DNA of 29,576 bases from Clostridium sp. CAG:452 (GTDB lineage: Bacteria; Bacillota; Clostridia; TANB77; CAG-508), in assembly GCA_000434035.1 (NCBI GenBank), contig FR893524.1:196517-226092 (forward strand), in the 5' to 3' direction. The notes under the pieces were generated by a model. The model was given only the letters and a program-made list of their open reading frames with translations, was not told where the DNA came from and searched no databases. The translations under genes were made by a program, and so were the position numbers. This document shows positions 14,613 through 22,849 of this stretch, in pieces (position 1 is the stretch's first letter; each line of letters opens with the position of its first letter).

Positions 14613-15629
14613 ATGACAGTAGAAAATTTAGAAAAAGAATTGAAACAAGAAAAATTACATAGCATATATCTGTTTTATGGAGAAGAAACTTACCTTTTAG
14701 AAAATGCAGTTAAAAAAATAAAAAAAATCTTTGGAGATTTAATACTAGGAATAAACTACATACAAATTAATGAAACAAATGTGAATGGGCTGATTTCTGA
14801 TATAGAAACTCCTGCATTTGGATATGATAAAAAATTAATAATAGTTAAAAATTCAAACATACTAAAAAAAGAGAAAAAATCAAACACAAAATCAAATACA
14901 GATTTACAAAAAAAGATTAGTGAATACATAAAAGAAAACATAAAAACTATAGATCAAACAACAGTGCTAATATTTATAGAAGAAGAACTAATTAAATGCG
15001 ATTTTACAAACACTATTCAAGAACTTGGAGAAGTGTGCAATTTTGAAAGATTAAAGCCAATAGAATTAAAAAAAAGATTAAAAACAATTTGTAATATGTA
15101 TCAAGTCAATATAGATGAAAATACATTACAATATTTTATAGAAACATGTGGCACAAATATGCAAGTGTTAATAAATGAAATAAGAAAACTTATAGAATAT
15201 GAAGGAAAAAATGGGACAATAAAAAAAGAAGATATAGATAAATTATCAATTAAAGAATTAGAAAGCAGAATATTTGATTTAACTGATAATTTGGGAAAAA
15301 GAGATATTACAAAGGTTTTAGAAATGCTAAAAGAATTATTGTACAACAAAGAACCAATACAAAAAATATTAGTAACATTATATAATCATTTGAAAAAACT
15401 ATATATGGCAAAATTAGCAGAAAAGTATAATAGAAATATTGCAGAATGCCTAAAATTAAAACCAAACCAAATGTTTTTAGTTACTAAATATAAAAAACAA
15501 TCAGAATTCTTTAAAGAAAAAGAACTAAGAAAAATATTGCAAGAATTAATAGACTTAGACTATAATTATAAAAATGGTTTAATAGACATAAATATTGGAT
15601 TAGAAGCAATACTTTGTAGGTATTGCTAA
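14613..15629 (+). CDS. holA: DNA polymerase III delta subunit (HolA)
   Basis: HolA opens the beta sliding clamp within the clamp loader. The 338-residue product shows the family start (YLFYGEETYLLENAVKKI) followed by FGYDKKLIIVKNSNILK. The central domain has the IELKKRLKTIC segment, and the C-terminal collar domain includes ELESRIFDLTDNLGKRD. Walker motifs are absent, as expected for delta. I choose the ATG at 14613 because GGAGG (14604-14608) is 4 bases upstream. The upstream TTG at 14589 lies in the repeat and has no binding site. A short membrane protein gene follows 14 bases later. Confidence 0.9.
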   Translation: MTVENLEKELKQEKLHSIYLFYGEETYLLENAVKKIKKIFGDLILGINYIQINETNVNGLISDIETPAFGYDKKLIIVKNSNILKKEKKSNTKSNTDLQKKISEYIKENIKTIDQTTVLIFIEEELIKCDFTNTIQELGEVCNFERLKPIELKKRLKTICNMYQVNIDENTLQYFIETCGTNMQVLINEIRKLIEYEGKNGTIKKEDIDKLSIKELESRIFDLTDNLGKRDITKVLEMLKELLYNKEPIQKILVTLYNHLKKLYMAKLAEKYNRNIAECLKLKPNQMFLVTKYKKQSEFFKEKELRKILQELIDLDYNYKNGLIDINIGLEAILCRYC

Positions 15630-15643
15630 AAGGATGTGAAACA

Positions 15644-15829
15644 ATGAAATTTTTATTTGGATTAGGAATGGTAATTGCAACTGTAGGAGTAATACTAATA
15701 TATGATGCTAGACCAATAACAAAAAAGATGTTTAGCTTTGGTGACCAAAACGATGGGGCACTAGGACTAAAAGTAACAGGGTTTTTAATAATTGTTATAG
15801 GAGAAATTTTAGCATATTGCAATATTTAA
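15644..15829 (+). CDS. Small two-helix membrane protein, unknown function
   Basis: A 61-residue protein with two probable transmembrane helices (about residues 3-21 and 45-58). They are separated by a polar loop, DARPITKKMFSFGDQNDG. The ATG at 15644 follows AAAAGGATGTG by a few bases; a reading from 15623 would start inside the holA end without a better site. I have an impression of similar small proteins with an 'IYDAR..TKKxFSFGDQN' loop in other Clostridia, but I cannot name a function. It is probably co-transcribed with holA. Confidence 0.75.
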   Translation: MKFLFGLGMVIATVGVILIYDARPITKKMFSFGDQNDGALGLKVTGFLIIVIGEILAYCNI

Positions 15830-15846
15830 CTACTTTTTAAAAAAAC

Positions 15847-15875
15847 TTGCAAAATATAAAGTTATTATGTATAAT
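15847..15875 (+). promoter_or_regulatory. Strong-looking promoter 1 upstream of rsmD
   Basis: TTGCAA (15847-15852) and a perfect TATAAT (15870-15875) are spaced by 17 bases. An 8-bp hairpin begins just downstream at 15885. The next gene on this strand is rsmD at 16005, which has its own closer promoter at 15950. Confidence 0.65.
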
Positions 15876-15884
15876 ATACTCGTG

Positions 15885-15907
15885 TTATTGTAGAAATGTT
15901 ACAATAA
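15885..15907. promoter_or_regulatory. Inverted repeat at the predicted start of transcript 1
   Basis: TTATTGTA (15885-15892) and TACAATAA (15900-15907) are exact reverse complements around the loop GAAATGT. The position just after a TATAAT suits an operator or a short leader hairpin. A second AT palindrome, AATAATATTATT, lies at 15912-15923. The AT-only makeup keeps confidence low. Confidence 0.35.
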
Positions 15908-15949
15908 TTACAATAATATTATTTATATGTTACAATTATATTATTTCTA

Positions 15950-15977
15950 TTGACATATTAGAAAAATAAAATAAAAT
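15950..15977 (+). promoter_or_regulatory. Promoter 2 for rsmD
   Basis: A perfect TTGACA (15950-15955) is followed after 16 bases by TAAAAT (15972-15977). A transcript from about 15984 would carry the binding site GAAGAGGTG just ahead of the rsmD ATG at 16005. Confidence 0.65.
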
Positions 15978-16004
15978 ATAGATAATCAAAGAAGAGGTGT
16001 ACTT

Positions 16005-16562
16005 ATGCGTGTTATAAGTGGCACAGCAAGAGGAAAGAAATTAAACACATTATCAGGGCTAAATACAAGACCGACTTTAGATAGAGTTAAAGAAGCAGTA
16101 TTTAGCATAATTCAATTTGACCTAGAAGGTAAAAATGTATTAGATTTATTTTCGGGAAGTGGAGCATTAGCAATAGAAGCATTAAGTAGAGGTGCTAACA
16201 ATGCTGTGATGTGTGATAATTCATATGAAGCTATAAAAATAATCAAACAAAATGTAAAAGAAACAAGATTGATAGATAAAGTAGAAATAATAAATAAAGA
16301 TTATGCAGAGGCTTTAAAAAAATTAAATAAAGAAAATAAAAAATTTGATATGATATTTTTAGATCCACCATATAAATCAGACTTTGCAATTAAAGCAATG
16401 GAGTATATCTTCAGAAATAACATGTTATTAGATGATGGGATCATAATATTTGAAACAGATGATAAAAATAAAGAACAAGAAATTTTAAAATATAAGGAAA
16501 TGAGAATTTTTGACATAAGGAAATATGGAAGCGTATATGTCATATTTATTCGAAAGGGGTAA
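16005..16562 (+). CDS. rsmD: 16S rRNA (guanine966-N2)-methyltransferase RsmD
   Basis: RsmD methylates G966 of 16S rRNA during 30S assembly. The 185-residue protein starts MRVISGTARGKKL and has the RPTLDRVKEAVFSII segment. The SAM-binding motif is NVLDLFSGSGALAIEALSRGA (about residues 44-64), with catalytic motif IV LDPPY (about 119-123). All are characteristic. AGAGGTG lies before the ATG. The next gene starts 4 bases after the stop and its ribosome binding site lies within the last rsmD codons, so the two are translated as a pair. Confidence 0.95.
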   Translation: MRVISGTARGKKLNTLSGLNTRPTLDRVKEAVFSIIQFDLEGKNVLDLFSGSGALAIEALSRGANNAVMCDNSYEAIKIIKQNVKETRLIDKVEIINKDYAEALKKLNKENKKFDMIFLDPPYKSDFAIKAMEYIFRNNMLLDDGIIIFETDDKNKEQEILKYKEMRIFDIRKYGSVYVIFIRKG

Positions 16563-16566
16563 AATC

Positions 16567-17025
16567 ATGGAAATTTTTACATTATTAGAAACATTAGAGG
16601 ATATAATGGAAAGGAGTAGAAGCCTACCATTTACAGACAAAGGAATTGTAGATAAAGAAGAAGTACTAGAAATAATAAAAGAAATAAGACTAAAACTTCC
16701 AGATGAATTAAAACAAGCTAAATGGGTAAAAGAAGAAAGAGCTCGTATTCTTGAAGAAGCTCAAAAAGAAGCAGATGGAATAGTAAAAGAAGCAGAAAAT
16801 AGAATAATAGCTATGATAGACGAACATGAGATTACAAGAAAAGCTTATGAACAAAAAGCAGAAATAATAGAAACAGCAAATGAAATGTCAAGAGAAATAT
16901 CAAAGGGAACAAAAGATTATGCAGATAGCATACTTGCAAATCTTGAATCTGCAATAAACAATGTTAGTGTAACTTTAAATGAAGCAATAAAAACTATAGA
17001 ACAAAATAGAAAAGAACTTAAATAA
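16567..17025 (+). CDS. Coiled-coil protein resembling V-type ATPase subunit H / DivIVA-like proteins
   Basis: A 152-residue soluble, highly helical protein. An N-terminal segment (MEIFTLLETLEDIMERSRSL) leads into a long charged coiled coil of about 80 residues (ELKQAKWVKEERARILEEA and following). A C-terminal helix comes last. Proteins like this are often found just after rsmD in Clostridia and are named ATPase-like or subunit-H-like from the coiled coil alone, so the name carries little information. The ATG at 16567 follows AAAGGGG (16553-16559). A longer start at 16525 would overlap rsmD without a binding site. A terminator follows. Confidence 0.8.
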   Translation: MEIFTLLETLEDIMERSRSLPFTDKGIVDKEEVLEIIKEIRLKLPDELKQAKWVKEERARILEEAQKEADGIVKEAENRIIAMIDEHEITRKAYEQKAEIIETANEMSREISKGTKDYADSILANLESAINNVSVTLNEAIKTIEQNRKELK

Positions 17026-17040
17026 GAAAAAATACCAAGG

Positions 17041-17108
17041 AAGTCAGAAATTTTAATGGAAGTCAGAATTTTTAAATTTATAGATTTCCTGTAATTTCTG
17101 GCTTTTTT
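17041..17108 (+). terminator. Terminator with two alternative 5' arms
   Basis: The 3' arm ATTTCTGGCTT (17094-17104) runs into a T-run (17103-17108). It can pair with AAGTCAGAAAT (17041-17051; 11 bp with one G-U) or with the near-repeat AAGTCAGAATT (17060-17070). The duplicated arm gives two mutually exclusive stems. Either would end the rsmD transcript. Confidence 0.7.
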
Positions 17109-17126
17109 AGATAAAAAATTATATGC

Positions 17127-17236
17127 AAATTGGAATTTGTTTAGTTCCGGATGAATTCAGGACAGCCCCCAAAATCCCCAGGTTTGGTGATTTTAAGGGA
17201 CAGTCCCTAGAATTCCCCTCACACAAATTCCAATTT
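17127..17236. repeat. MITE-like repeat, family A, copy 1 (110 bp)
   Basis: The 14-bp terminal inverted repeat AAATTGGAATTTGT (17127-17140) matches the complement of ACAAATTCCAATTT (17223-17236). The interior holds AAAATCCCC facing GGTGATTTT and the odd palindrome AGGGAC-A-GTCCCT (17196-17208). A nearly identical copy lies at 29257-29367. It has no coding capacity and sits between a terminator and ftsK. TTGGTG and TAGAAT, 18 bases apart (17184-17213), could act as a weak promoter within it. Confidence 0.85.
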
Positions 17237-17267
17237 ATAGAGAGTCCAATTAATAAAAGGAGAAAAT

Positions 17268-19553
17268 ATGTCAAGAGGAAAAAGAAGTAAAAAGAAAAAC
17301 AGAACAATGTTAGATTTACAAGTTGTTACATTAATTATTGCAAGCATTTTACTAACAATATTAATATACACAAAAGCTGGATATATAGGGCAAACATTAA
17401 GCCCAATTTTAGGGGGAATAATGGGTTGGATAAAATACATTATTCCAGTAGGAACATTTGCAATTGCTATTTTTTTGGCATGCGATGAAGATAAAGACAA
17501 TTTTATGAAAAAAATATTGCAATATGCAGTTTTTTTATTATGTATTACAACAATTATTACAGTAATTCAGATTTCACAAGGAAAACTTAGCACGGCAAAT
17601 GGCTTCGAAGAAGCTATTAAACAAGCATACTATAATGGTAGTAAAAATATTGGCGGTGGAGCAGTAGGAGCAATTTGTGCAATAGGATTAATAAACTTAG
17701 TTGGAAAAATTGGAACAGTAATAATTGCAATAGGAATAGCTATAATAGATTCAATCTTTTTATTTGGAATAAAGCCAGCTGAATTATTAAAAGAATATAT
17801 TGAAACTAGAAACGAAAAGAAACAAGAAGCAAAAGCGCAAAGAATAGAACAAAGGAAACTAAGAGCAGATAAAGAAGTAATTCCAAAAGAAAAAGAAGAA
17901 AAAAAGAAAAAATCAAAAATAATGCCAGAAGATAATATAGTAACAGAAGATCAAATAAATATAAAAATGGCAAATAATAATGAAGAACAAACATCATTAT
18001 TTAAAAAACAAGAAGAAATAAAAGAAGATAAATCAAAAGAAATTTTAACACTAGAGCATGCTCTAACTGTTGAAGATGAAAATTATGAATTCCCACCGGT
18101 AGAATTTCTAACACCTGGTAAAACTGCAACAAAAATGGGAAAAAAGGCTGTAACAGATACAGCAAATAAATTACAAAAAACTCTATATAGTTTTGGAGTA
18201 TCTGCAAAAGTAGAAAATGTGTCTGTTGGACCAACAATAACAAGATATGAATTAAAACCAGCAGAAGGAGTTAGAGTTAGCAAAATAGCAAATTTGGCAG
18301 ATGACATTGCACTTAGCCTTGCAGCAGAAACAATAAGAATTGAAGCACCAATTCCAGGAAAACAAGCAGTAGGGATAGAAATACCAAATAAGGAAAAAGA
18401 AGTTGTACATTTAAGAGATATTATAGATAGCAACGAGTTTAAAAATGCAAAATCTAAACTATCATTTGCACTAGGAAAAAATGCAGCAGGAGAAGCAATC
18501 GTTACAGATATAGCAAAAATGCCACACGTTTTAATAGCAGGAAGTACTGGATCTGGTAAGAGTGTTTGCATAAATACATTAATTACAAGTATAATATATA
18601 AAGCTAAACCAAGTGAAGTAAAACTTGTAATGGTTGACCCAAAGGTTGTTGAACTTTCTGTATATAATGGAATACCACACTTATTAATACCAGTTGTAAC
18701 AGACCCTAAAAAAGCAGCAGGAGCACTTGCTTGGGCTGTTCAAGAAATGGTAAATAGATATCACTTGTTTGCAGAAAAAAATGTTAGAGATATAGCAGGA
18801 TATAATGAGGCTCTAGAAAAAGAGGGAGCAGAAGGAAAGTTGCCACAAATAGTAATAATAATAGATGAGCTTGCAGATTTAATGATGGTGGCAAAAAATG
18901 ATGTAGAAGATGCTATATGTAGATTAGCACAAATGGCAAGGGCGGCTGGAATGCATTTAGTAATTGCAACACAAAGACCTTCTGTAGATGTAATTACAGG
19001 TATTATTAAAGCAAACATAGCAAGTAGAATTTCTTTCGCAGTAACATCACAAGTAGATTCAAGAACTATTTTGGATTCTGCGGGAGCAGAAAAGCTACTT
19101 GGAAAAGGAGATATGCTATTTTTCCCAACAGGAGTTTTAAAACCAATAAGAATTCAGGGAGCATTTGTATCTGACAGCGAAGTGGAAAAAATAGTAAGTT
19201 TTTTAAAGGAAAACGGTGGACCTACATATAGTGAAGATGTATTGGAAAAAATAGAAAGAGCAAATAGCACAGATAAAGAACTAGATGAACAAGATGATGA
19301 TGAAACAGATCCATTTTTAATGGAGGCAATTGATACAGTTGTTGACTTAGGACAAGCATCAGCATCATTTATTCAAAGAAGATTTAAAGTAGGATATGCG
19401 AGAGCAGGAAGAATTATAGACCAAATGGAGGCAAGAGGAATAATTTCTGGATATGAAGGAAGTAAACCTAGACAAGTATTAGTTTCAAAAGAACAATGGC
19501 AAGAATTGAAAATGGCAAAACCTGTAGGACCAGAGACAGAATCAGAAGAATAA
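17268..19553 (+). CDS. ftsK: DNA translocase FtsK/SpoIIIE
   Basis: This membrane-anchored hexameric motor pumps chromosomal DNA through the closing septum. The 761-residue protein has four transmembrane helices in the first 170 residues and a charged Lys/Glu linker (about 185-290). The alpha/beta motor follows, with Walker A AGSTGSGKS (about 424-431), Walker B IVIIIDELADLMM and ATQRPSVDVITG. A C-terminal gamma winged helix (QASASFIQRRFKVGYARAGRI) reads orienting DNA sequences. Length matches SpoIIIE-type proteins. The ATG follows AAAAGGAG. A terminator lies upstream, so its promoter must be in or beside repeat family A, copy 1. Confidence 0.95.
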   Translation: MSRGKRSKKKNRTMLDLQVVTLIIASILLTILIYTKAGYIGQTLSPILGGIMGWIKYIIPVGTFAIAIFLACDEDKDNFMKKILQYAVFLLCITTIITVIQISQGKLSTANGFEEAIKQAYYNGSKNIGGGAVGAICAIGLINLVGKIGTVIIAIGIAIIDSIFLFGIKPAELLKEYIETRNEKKQEAKAQRIEQRKLRADKEVIPKEKEEKKKKSKIMPEDNIVTEDQINIKMANNNEEQTSLFKKQEEIKEDKSKEILTLEHALTVEDENYEFPPVEFLTPGKTATKMGKKAVTDTANKLQKTLYSFGVSAKVENVSVGPTITRYELKPAEGVRVSKIANLADDIALSLAAETIRIEAPIPGKQAVGIEIPNKEKEVVHLRDIIDSNEFKNAKSKLSFALGKNAAGEAIVTDIAKMPHVLIAGSTGSGKSVCINTLITSIIYKAKPSEVKLVMVDPKVVELSVYNGIPHLLIPVVTDPKKAAGALAWAVQEMVNRYHLFAEKNVRDIAGYNEALEKEGAEGKLPQIVIIIDELADLMMVAKNDVEDAICRLAQMARAAGMHLVIATQRPSVDVITGIIKANIASRISFAVTSQVDSRTILDSAGAEKLLGKGDMLFFPTGVLKPIRIQGAFVSDSEVEKIVSFLKENGGPTYSEDVLEKIERANSTDKELDEQDDDETDPFLMEAIDTVVDLGQASASFIQRRFKVGYARAGRIIDQMEARGIISGYEGSKPRQVLVSKEQWQELKMAKPVGPETESEE

Positions 19554-19581
19554 ATATTAACGAAAGAAGGGTATAAGTATC

Positions 19582-21132
19582 TTGGGAAGAGAAGAGATTT
19601 TTTCTAAATTAAATATAAGAGACTATAATAATGAGTTAGAAAAAATATTAGAAAAAAAATCTTTTTCTGAAGGTACTAAAAATATCCTTCTTAATATTTT
19701 GTATAAAATGGAAACAGCATATGATGATTATAACAAAGTAAAAGTTTACACAAATAGCAAAAAAGATATGCTAGAAGAAATGCTAAAAATAATAAAAGAA
19801 GACTGTGATGAGATAGAACTAGTAAAACCAAGGTTGAATGAAGAAACCAAATTAGGAGATAAAAAGTTTATTGCAGAAGAAAATAAAATAATTTCATATC
19901 CTAATGAAAAAACAGTTTGCTATGGACTGTATAATTTAATAAAAAATAGAGTGAGTATTAAAGCAAAATACGGTTTTTTAAAGAGACCATTAGAAAAATT
20001 ACTAAGCAAAGGCAAAATAGTTGATGAAGAAGAAATAGTAAGAGATTTTGATGGATGGTCGTGGAATGTAGTGACAGAAGAAATCGAAAACTATATATGC
20101 AACATAGTATATCAAAATATAAAAATATTAGTTGGAAATGAATTCTTGCAAGAACAAATAAATAAAAGTAAAGAATTAGATTTTATAGAAGAATTAGAAT
20201 TAAAGCTAAAATTAAATTACGGAGAAGAATTAGCTCAAAAAATTTTGAATGATATATATAAAATAAGCATTCTAGAAGAAATAAAGAGTGATAATAAAAA
20301 ATTAAAAGACTTTATAAAAATAGAAAATATAATGAAAAAAGACTTAGAGAAAATAAGTAACAAAGAACAATATTTGCAAGAATTAGACACTGAAAAGAAA
20401 AAAATAGGTAAAGAAATAAAAAGAATTGACGAAATAATGAATGACACTCAAATACTAAGAAAAGAATTTATGCAAGGAAATTTAAGAAGAGAAAAAAAGA
20501 TATTTAGCCTTAGCGAATATACGGAATTACTTCAAAACAGAAGAGAAAAATTATTAATAAAATTAAAAAAATGTAGTAAATTAATGGAACCATTTACCTA
20601 TGTTCAAATGAAGTTAAAATTAAATGAAAATGTTAAGCTATTTGAAGAATTAGACTTAAATCAGTACAATGAAGAAAAAATATTTAATGAATTAATAAAC
20701 TTACAAAAGAGCTTTTTGAAAGCATTTAACAAAACACTAAAAAATATAGAAAATAAAAAAGAAATTATAGAAAAAATATATGTGTTTAGATATTATAAGC
20801 TAATACCAATAAATAAAACAGAAGAAATAAAAGATATTAAAGATTTAAAAACAGAAATTAAAAGAACAGAAAAATATTTAATAACAAAAGCTTGCAATTT
20901 ACGAGCAATAAATATATTATGTAATAACGTTGAGAAAAATTATGAAATAACATCAGACATATTAAAATATAGAATAATTGATTTAGAAGATATGATTTTA
21001 GAAGCTCAAAAAAACAATGATAAATTCATTTTAAAGGTATATGACGATAATGCAATAGCGGGAATCTTACAATATGAAACTAATGAAGATTTTAATATAA
21101 AATTAAATAAAAAAACTAAATTATTTATATGA
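19582..21132 (+). CDS. Large coiled-coil protein of unknown function
   Basis: This 516-residue, Lys/Glu-rich protein has no signal peptide and no membrane helix. Several predicted coiled-coil stretches lie between about residues 190 and 430. A small conserved-looking N-terminal block includes KYGFLKRPLEKLL and DFDGWSWNV. I do not recognise a catalytic motif. The start is a TTG at 19582 with AGAAGGG (19565-19571) 10 bases upstream, slightly long; the first internal Met is about 42 residues further in and would cut off helical sequence. The stop is TGA. It lies 28 bases after ftsK and 13 bases before an RNase gene, so it is probably co-transcribed with both. Codon use is like its neighbours. 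Confidence 0.75.
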   Translation: MGREEIFSKLNIRDYNNELEKILEKKSFSEGTKNILLNILYKMETAYDDYNKVKVYTNSKKDMLEEMLKIIKEDCDEIELVKPRLNEETKLGDKKFIAEENKIISYPNEKTVCYGLYNLIKNRVSIKAKYGFLKRPLEKLLSKGKIVDEEEIVRDFDGWSWNVVTEEIENYICNIVYQNIKILVGNEFLQEQINKSKELDFIEELELKLKLNYGEELAQKILNDIYKISILEEIKSDNKKLKDFIKIENIMKKDLEKISNKEQYLQELDTEKKKIGKEIKRIDEIMNDTQILRKEFMQGNLRREKKIFSLSEYTELLQNRREKLLIKLKKCSKLMEPFTYVQMKLKLNENVKLFEELDLNQYNEEKIFNELINLQKSFLKAFNKTLKNIENKKEIIEKIYVFRYYKLIPINKTEEIKDIKDLKTEIKRTEKYLITKACNLRAINILCNNVEKNYEITSDILKYRIIDLEDMILEAQKNNDKFILKVYDDNAIAGILQYETNEDFNIKLNKKTKLFI

Positions 21133-21145
21133 AGGAGCGAAGTTT

Positions 21146-22789
21146 ATGAATATTACTTTTTTAGGAGCAACAAAAACTGTTACAGGTTCAAACTTTTTAT
21201 TAGAAGGAGCAGGAAAAAGAATTTTAATTGACTGTGGACTTTATCAAGGAAAAGCAGCAGAAGAAAGGGAAAATTATGAGGACTTTGCATACAACGTAAG
21301 TGACATAGATTATCTATTACTTACACATGCACATATAGATCACTCTGGAAGAATTCCAAAATTATATGTAGAAGGATATAGAAATCCAGTAATTGCAACA
21401 AAAGCAACATGTGATTTATGTTCAATAATGCTTCCAGATAGTGGACACATTCAAGAACAAGAAAATGAGTGGCAAAACAGAAAAAGAAAAAGAAAAGGAC
21501 TTCCAGAACTACCACCACTATATACAGCACAAGATGCAATAGATTGTTTAAAAATATTTAAACCAGTAAAATATGATGAAATAATTGAGTTATCACCAGA
21601 AATACATGTTAGATTTAATGATGCAGGACACATGCTTGGGTCTAGTATTATTGAAATATGGGTAAATGAAAATGGAGAAGAAAAGAAAGTAGTATTCTCA
21701 GGTGACTTAGGCAACAGTGATATGCCACTTTTAGATTCTCCAACAATGATAGAAACAGCAGATTACTTAGTTATGGAATCAACATATGGAGGAAGACTTC
21801 ATATAAGGAACGACCAAAAAGCAGAAATGTTTTTGAATATAGTAGCAGAAACATTAGATAAAGGTGGAAATGTTGTAATACCATCATTTGCAGTAGGAAG
21901 AACACAAGAAATTTTGTATGAGTTAAACAATTTAAAAGAACATAGAACAGATAAGGAATTCTTAGAAAAATATGATAAATTAATGAAAGTGCCAGTATAT
22001 GTAGATAGCCCACTTGCAATATCTGCAACACAAATATTTAGACAAAATACAGAATTATTTGATGAGGATGTAAGAAAACAAATAGAAAGTGGAGATAATC
22101 CATTAGAGTTCCCAGGGCTACAATTTACACAAACAGCAGAAGAATCAAAAGCATTGAATGAAAATAAAACACCATCAATAATAATATCAGCTAGTGGTAT
22201 GTGCGAAGTAGGAAGAATAAAACATCACTTAAAACATAATTTATGGAATCCAAATAGCACAATATTATTTGTTGGTTATCAAGCACCAGGAACATTGGGA
22301 GCAAAGCTTGTTGCAGGAGAAAAGAAAGTAAAAATATTTGGAGAAGAAGTAGCTGTAAATGCTAGAATAGAGTACATAGAAGGATATTCAGGACACGCAG
22401 ACCAAGAAGGACTTTTAAACTTTGTATATTCATTTATAACAAAACCAAAGCACATATTCTTAGTACATGGAGAACCAGAAGGACAAAAGATATTAAAACA
22501 AAAACTAATGGAAACAACAGAAATACCAGTAACCATACCAGATTATGGTGAAGACTATAAACTAGATGATAAAATATCAGTAGAATCAAAAGTTAATATG
22601 TATGATAAACATAGATATTTAAGATTAGAAGTAATAGATAGATTATCTACATTAAAAGAAGAATTAGAAGACATGAGTTCTATGATAAAAGAAGATATAT
22701 TTGATGAGGATAAAAAAGACGAAGAAATAATGGCAATAAACGAAAAGATAAAAGAATTAGAACAACAAATAGTAAAAACAATTTCATAA
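21146..22789 (+). CDS. Metallo-beta-lactamase/beta-CASP RNase (CPSF-like)
   Basis: A 547-residue protein of the beta-CASP branch of metallo-beta-lactamases, which cut RNA. Motifs in order: FLGATKTVTGSNFLL, the zinc site THAHIDHSGRIP (about 54-65) and NDAGHMLGSS. Then come SGDLGN, the beta-CASP ESTYGGR and VIPSFAVGRTQE. SASGMCEVGRIKHHL and the C-terminal YSGHADQEG and LVHGEPEG follow. All metal ligands appear present. It belongs to the group like archaeal/bacterial CPSF-73 homologues rather than RNase J, and ends in an acidic helical tail of about 70 residues. AAGGAG precedes the ATG. Confidence 0.9.
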   Translation: MNITFLGATKTVTGSNFLLEGAGKRILIDCGLYQGKAAEERENYEDFAYNVSDIDYLLLTHAHIDHSGRIPKLYVEGYRNPVIATKATCDLCSIMLPDSGHIQEQENEWQNRKRKRKGLPELPPLYTAQDAIDCLKIFKPVKYDEIIELSPEIHVRFNDAGHMLGSSIIEIWVNENGEEKKVVFSGDLGNSDMPLLDSPTMIETADYLVMESTYGGRLHIRNDQKAEMFLNIVAETLDKGGNVVIPSFAVGRTQEILYELNNLKEHRTDKEFLEKYDKLMKVPVYVDSPLAISATQIFRQNTELFDEDVRKQIESGDNPLEFPGLQFTQTAEESKALNENKTPSIIISASGMCEVGRIKHHLKHNLWNPNSTILFVGYQAPGTLGAKLVAGEKKVKIFGEEVAVNARIEYIEGYSGHADQEGLLNFVYSFITKPKHIFLVHGEPEGQKILKQKLMETTEIPVTIPDYGEDYKLDDKISVESKVNMYDKHRYLRLEVIDRLSTLKEELEDMSSMIKEDIFDEDKKDEEIMAINEKIKELEQQIVKTIS

Positions 22790-22802
22790 TTACAATAAAC
22801 GT

Positions 22803-22835
22803 AGGGGCAGAACCTTTGTCTGCCCTGAATAATTT
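22803..22835 (+). terminator. Hairpin between RNase and GH15 genes
   Basis: GGGCAGA (22805-22811) pairs with TCTGCCC (22819-22825), extended by a G-U pair, around loop ACCTTTG. The following AATAATTTT is a poor T-run, so it is a weak terminator at best. The stem is very GC-rich for this genome. Its form (GTAGGGGCAGA, loop, TCTGCCC) resembles intergenic palindromes seen in other bacteria (recollection). Confidence 0.5.
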
Positions 22836-22849
22836 TGAAGGAGATACAA

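Noticed and set aside
15912..15923. AATAATATTATT palindrome as a protein-binding site
   Set aside because: It is made only of A and T in a very AT-rich gap, so chance is a sufficient explanation.
16525..16566. Earlier start of the coiled-coil gene overlapping rsmD
   Set aside because: No binding site there; AAAGGGG at 16553-16559 serves 16567.
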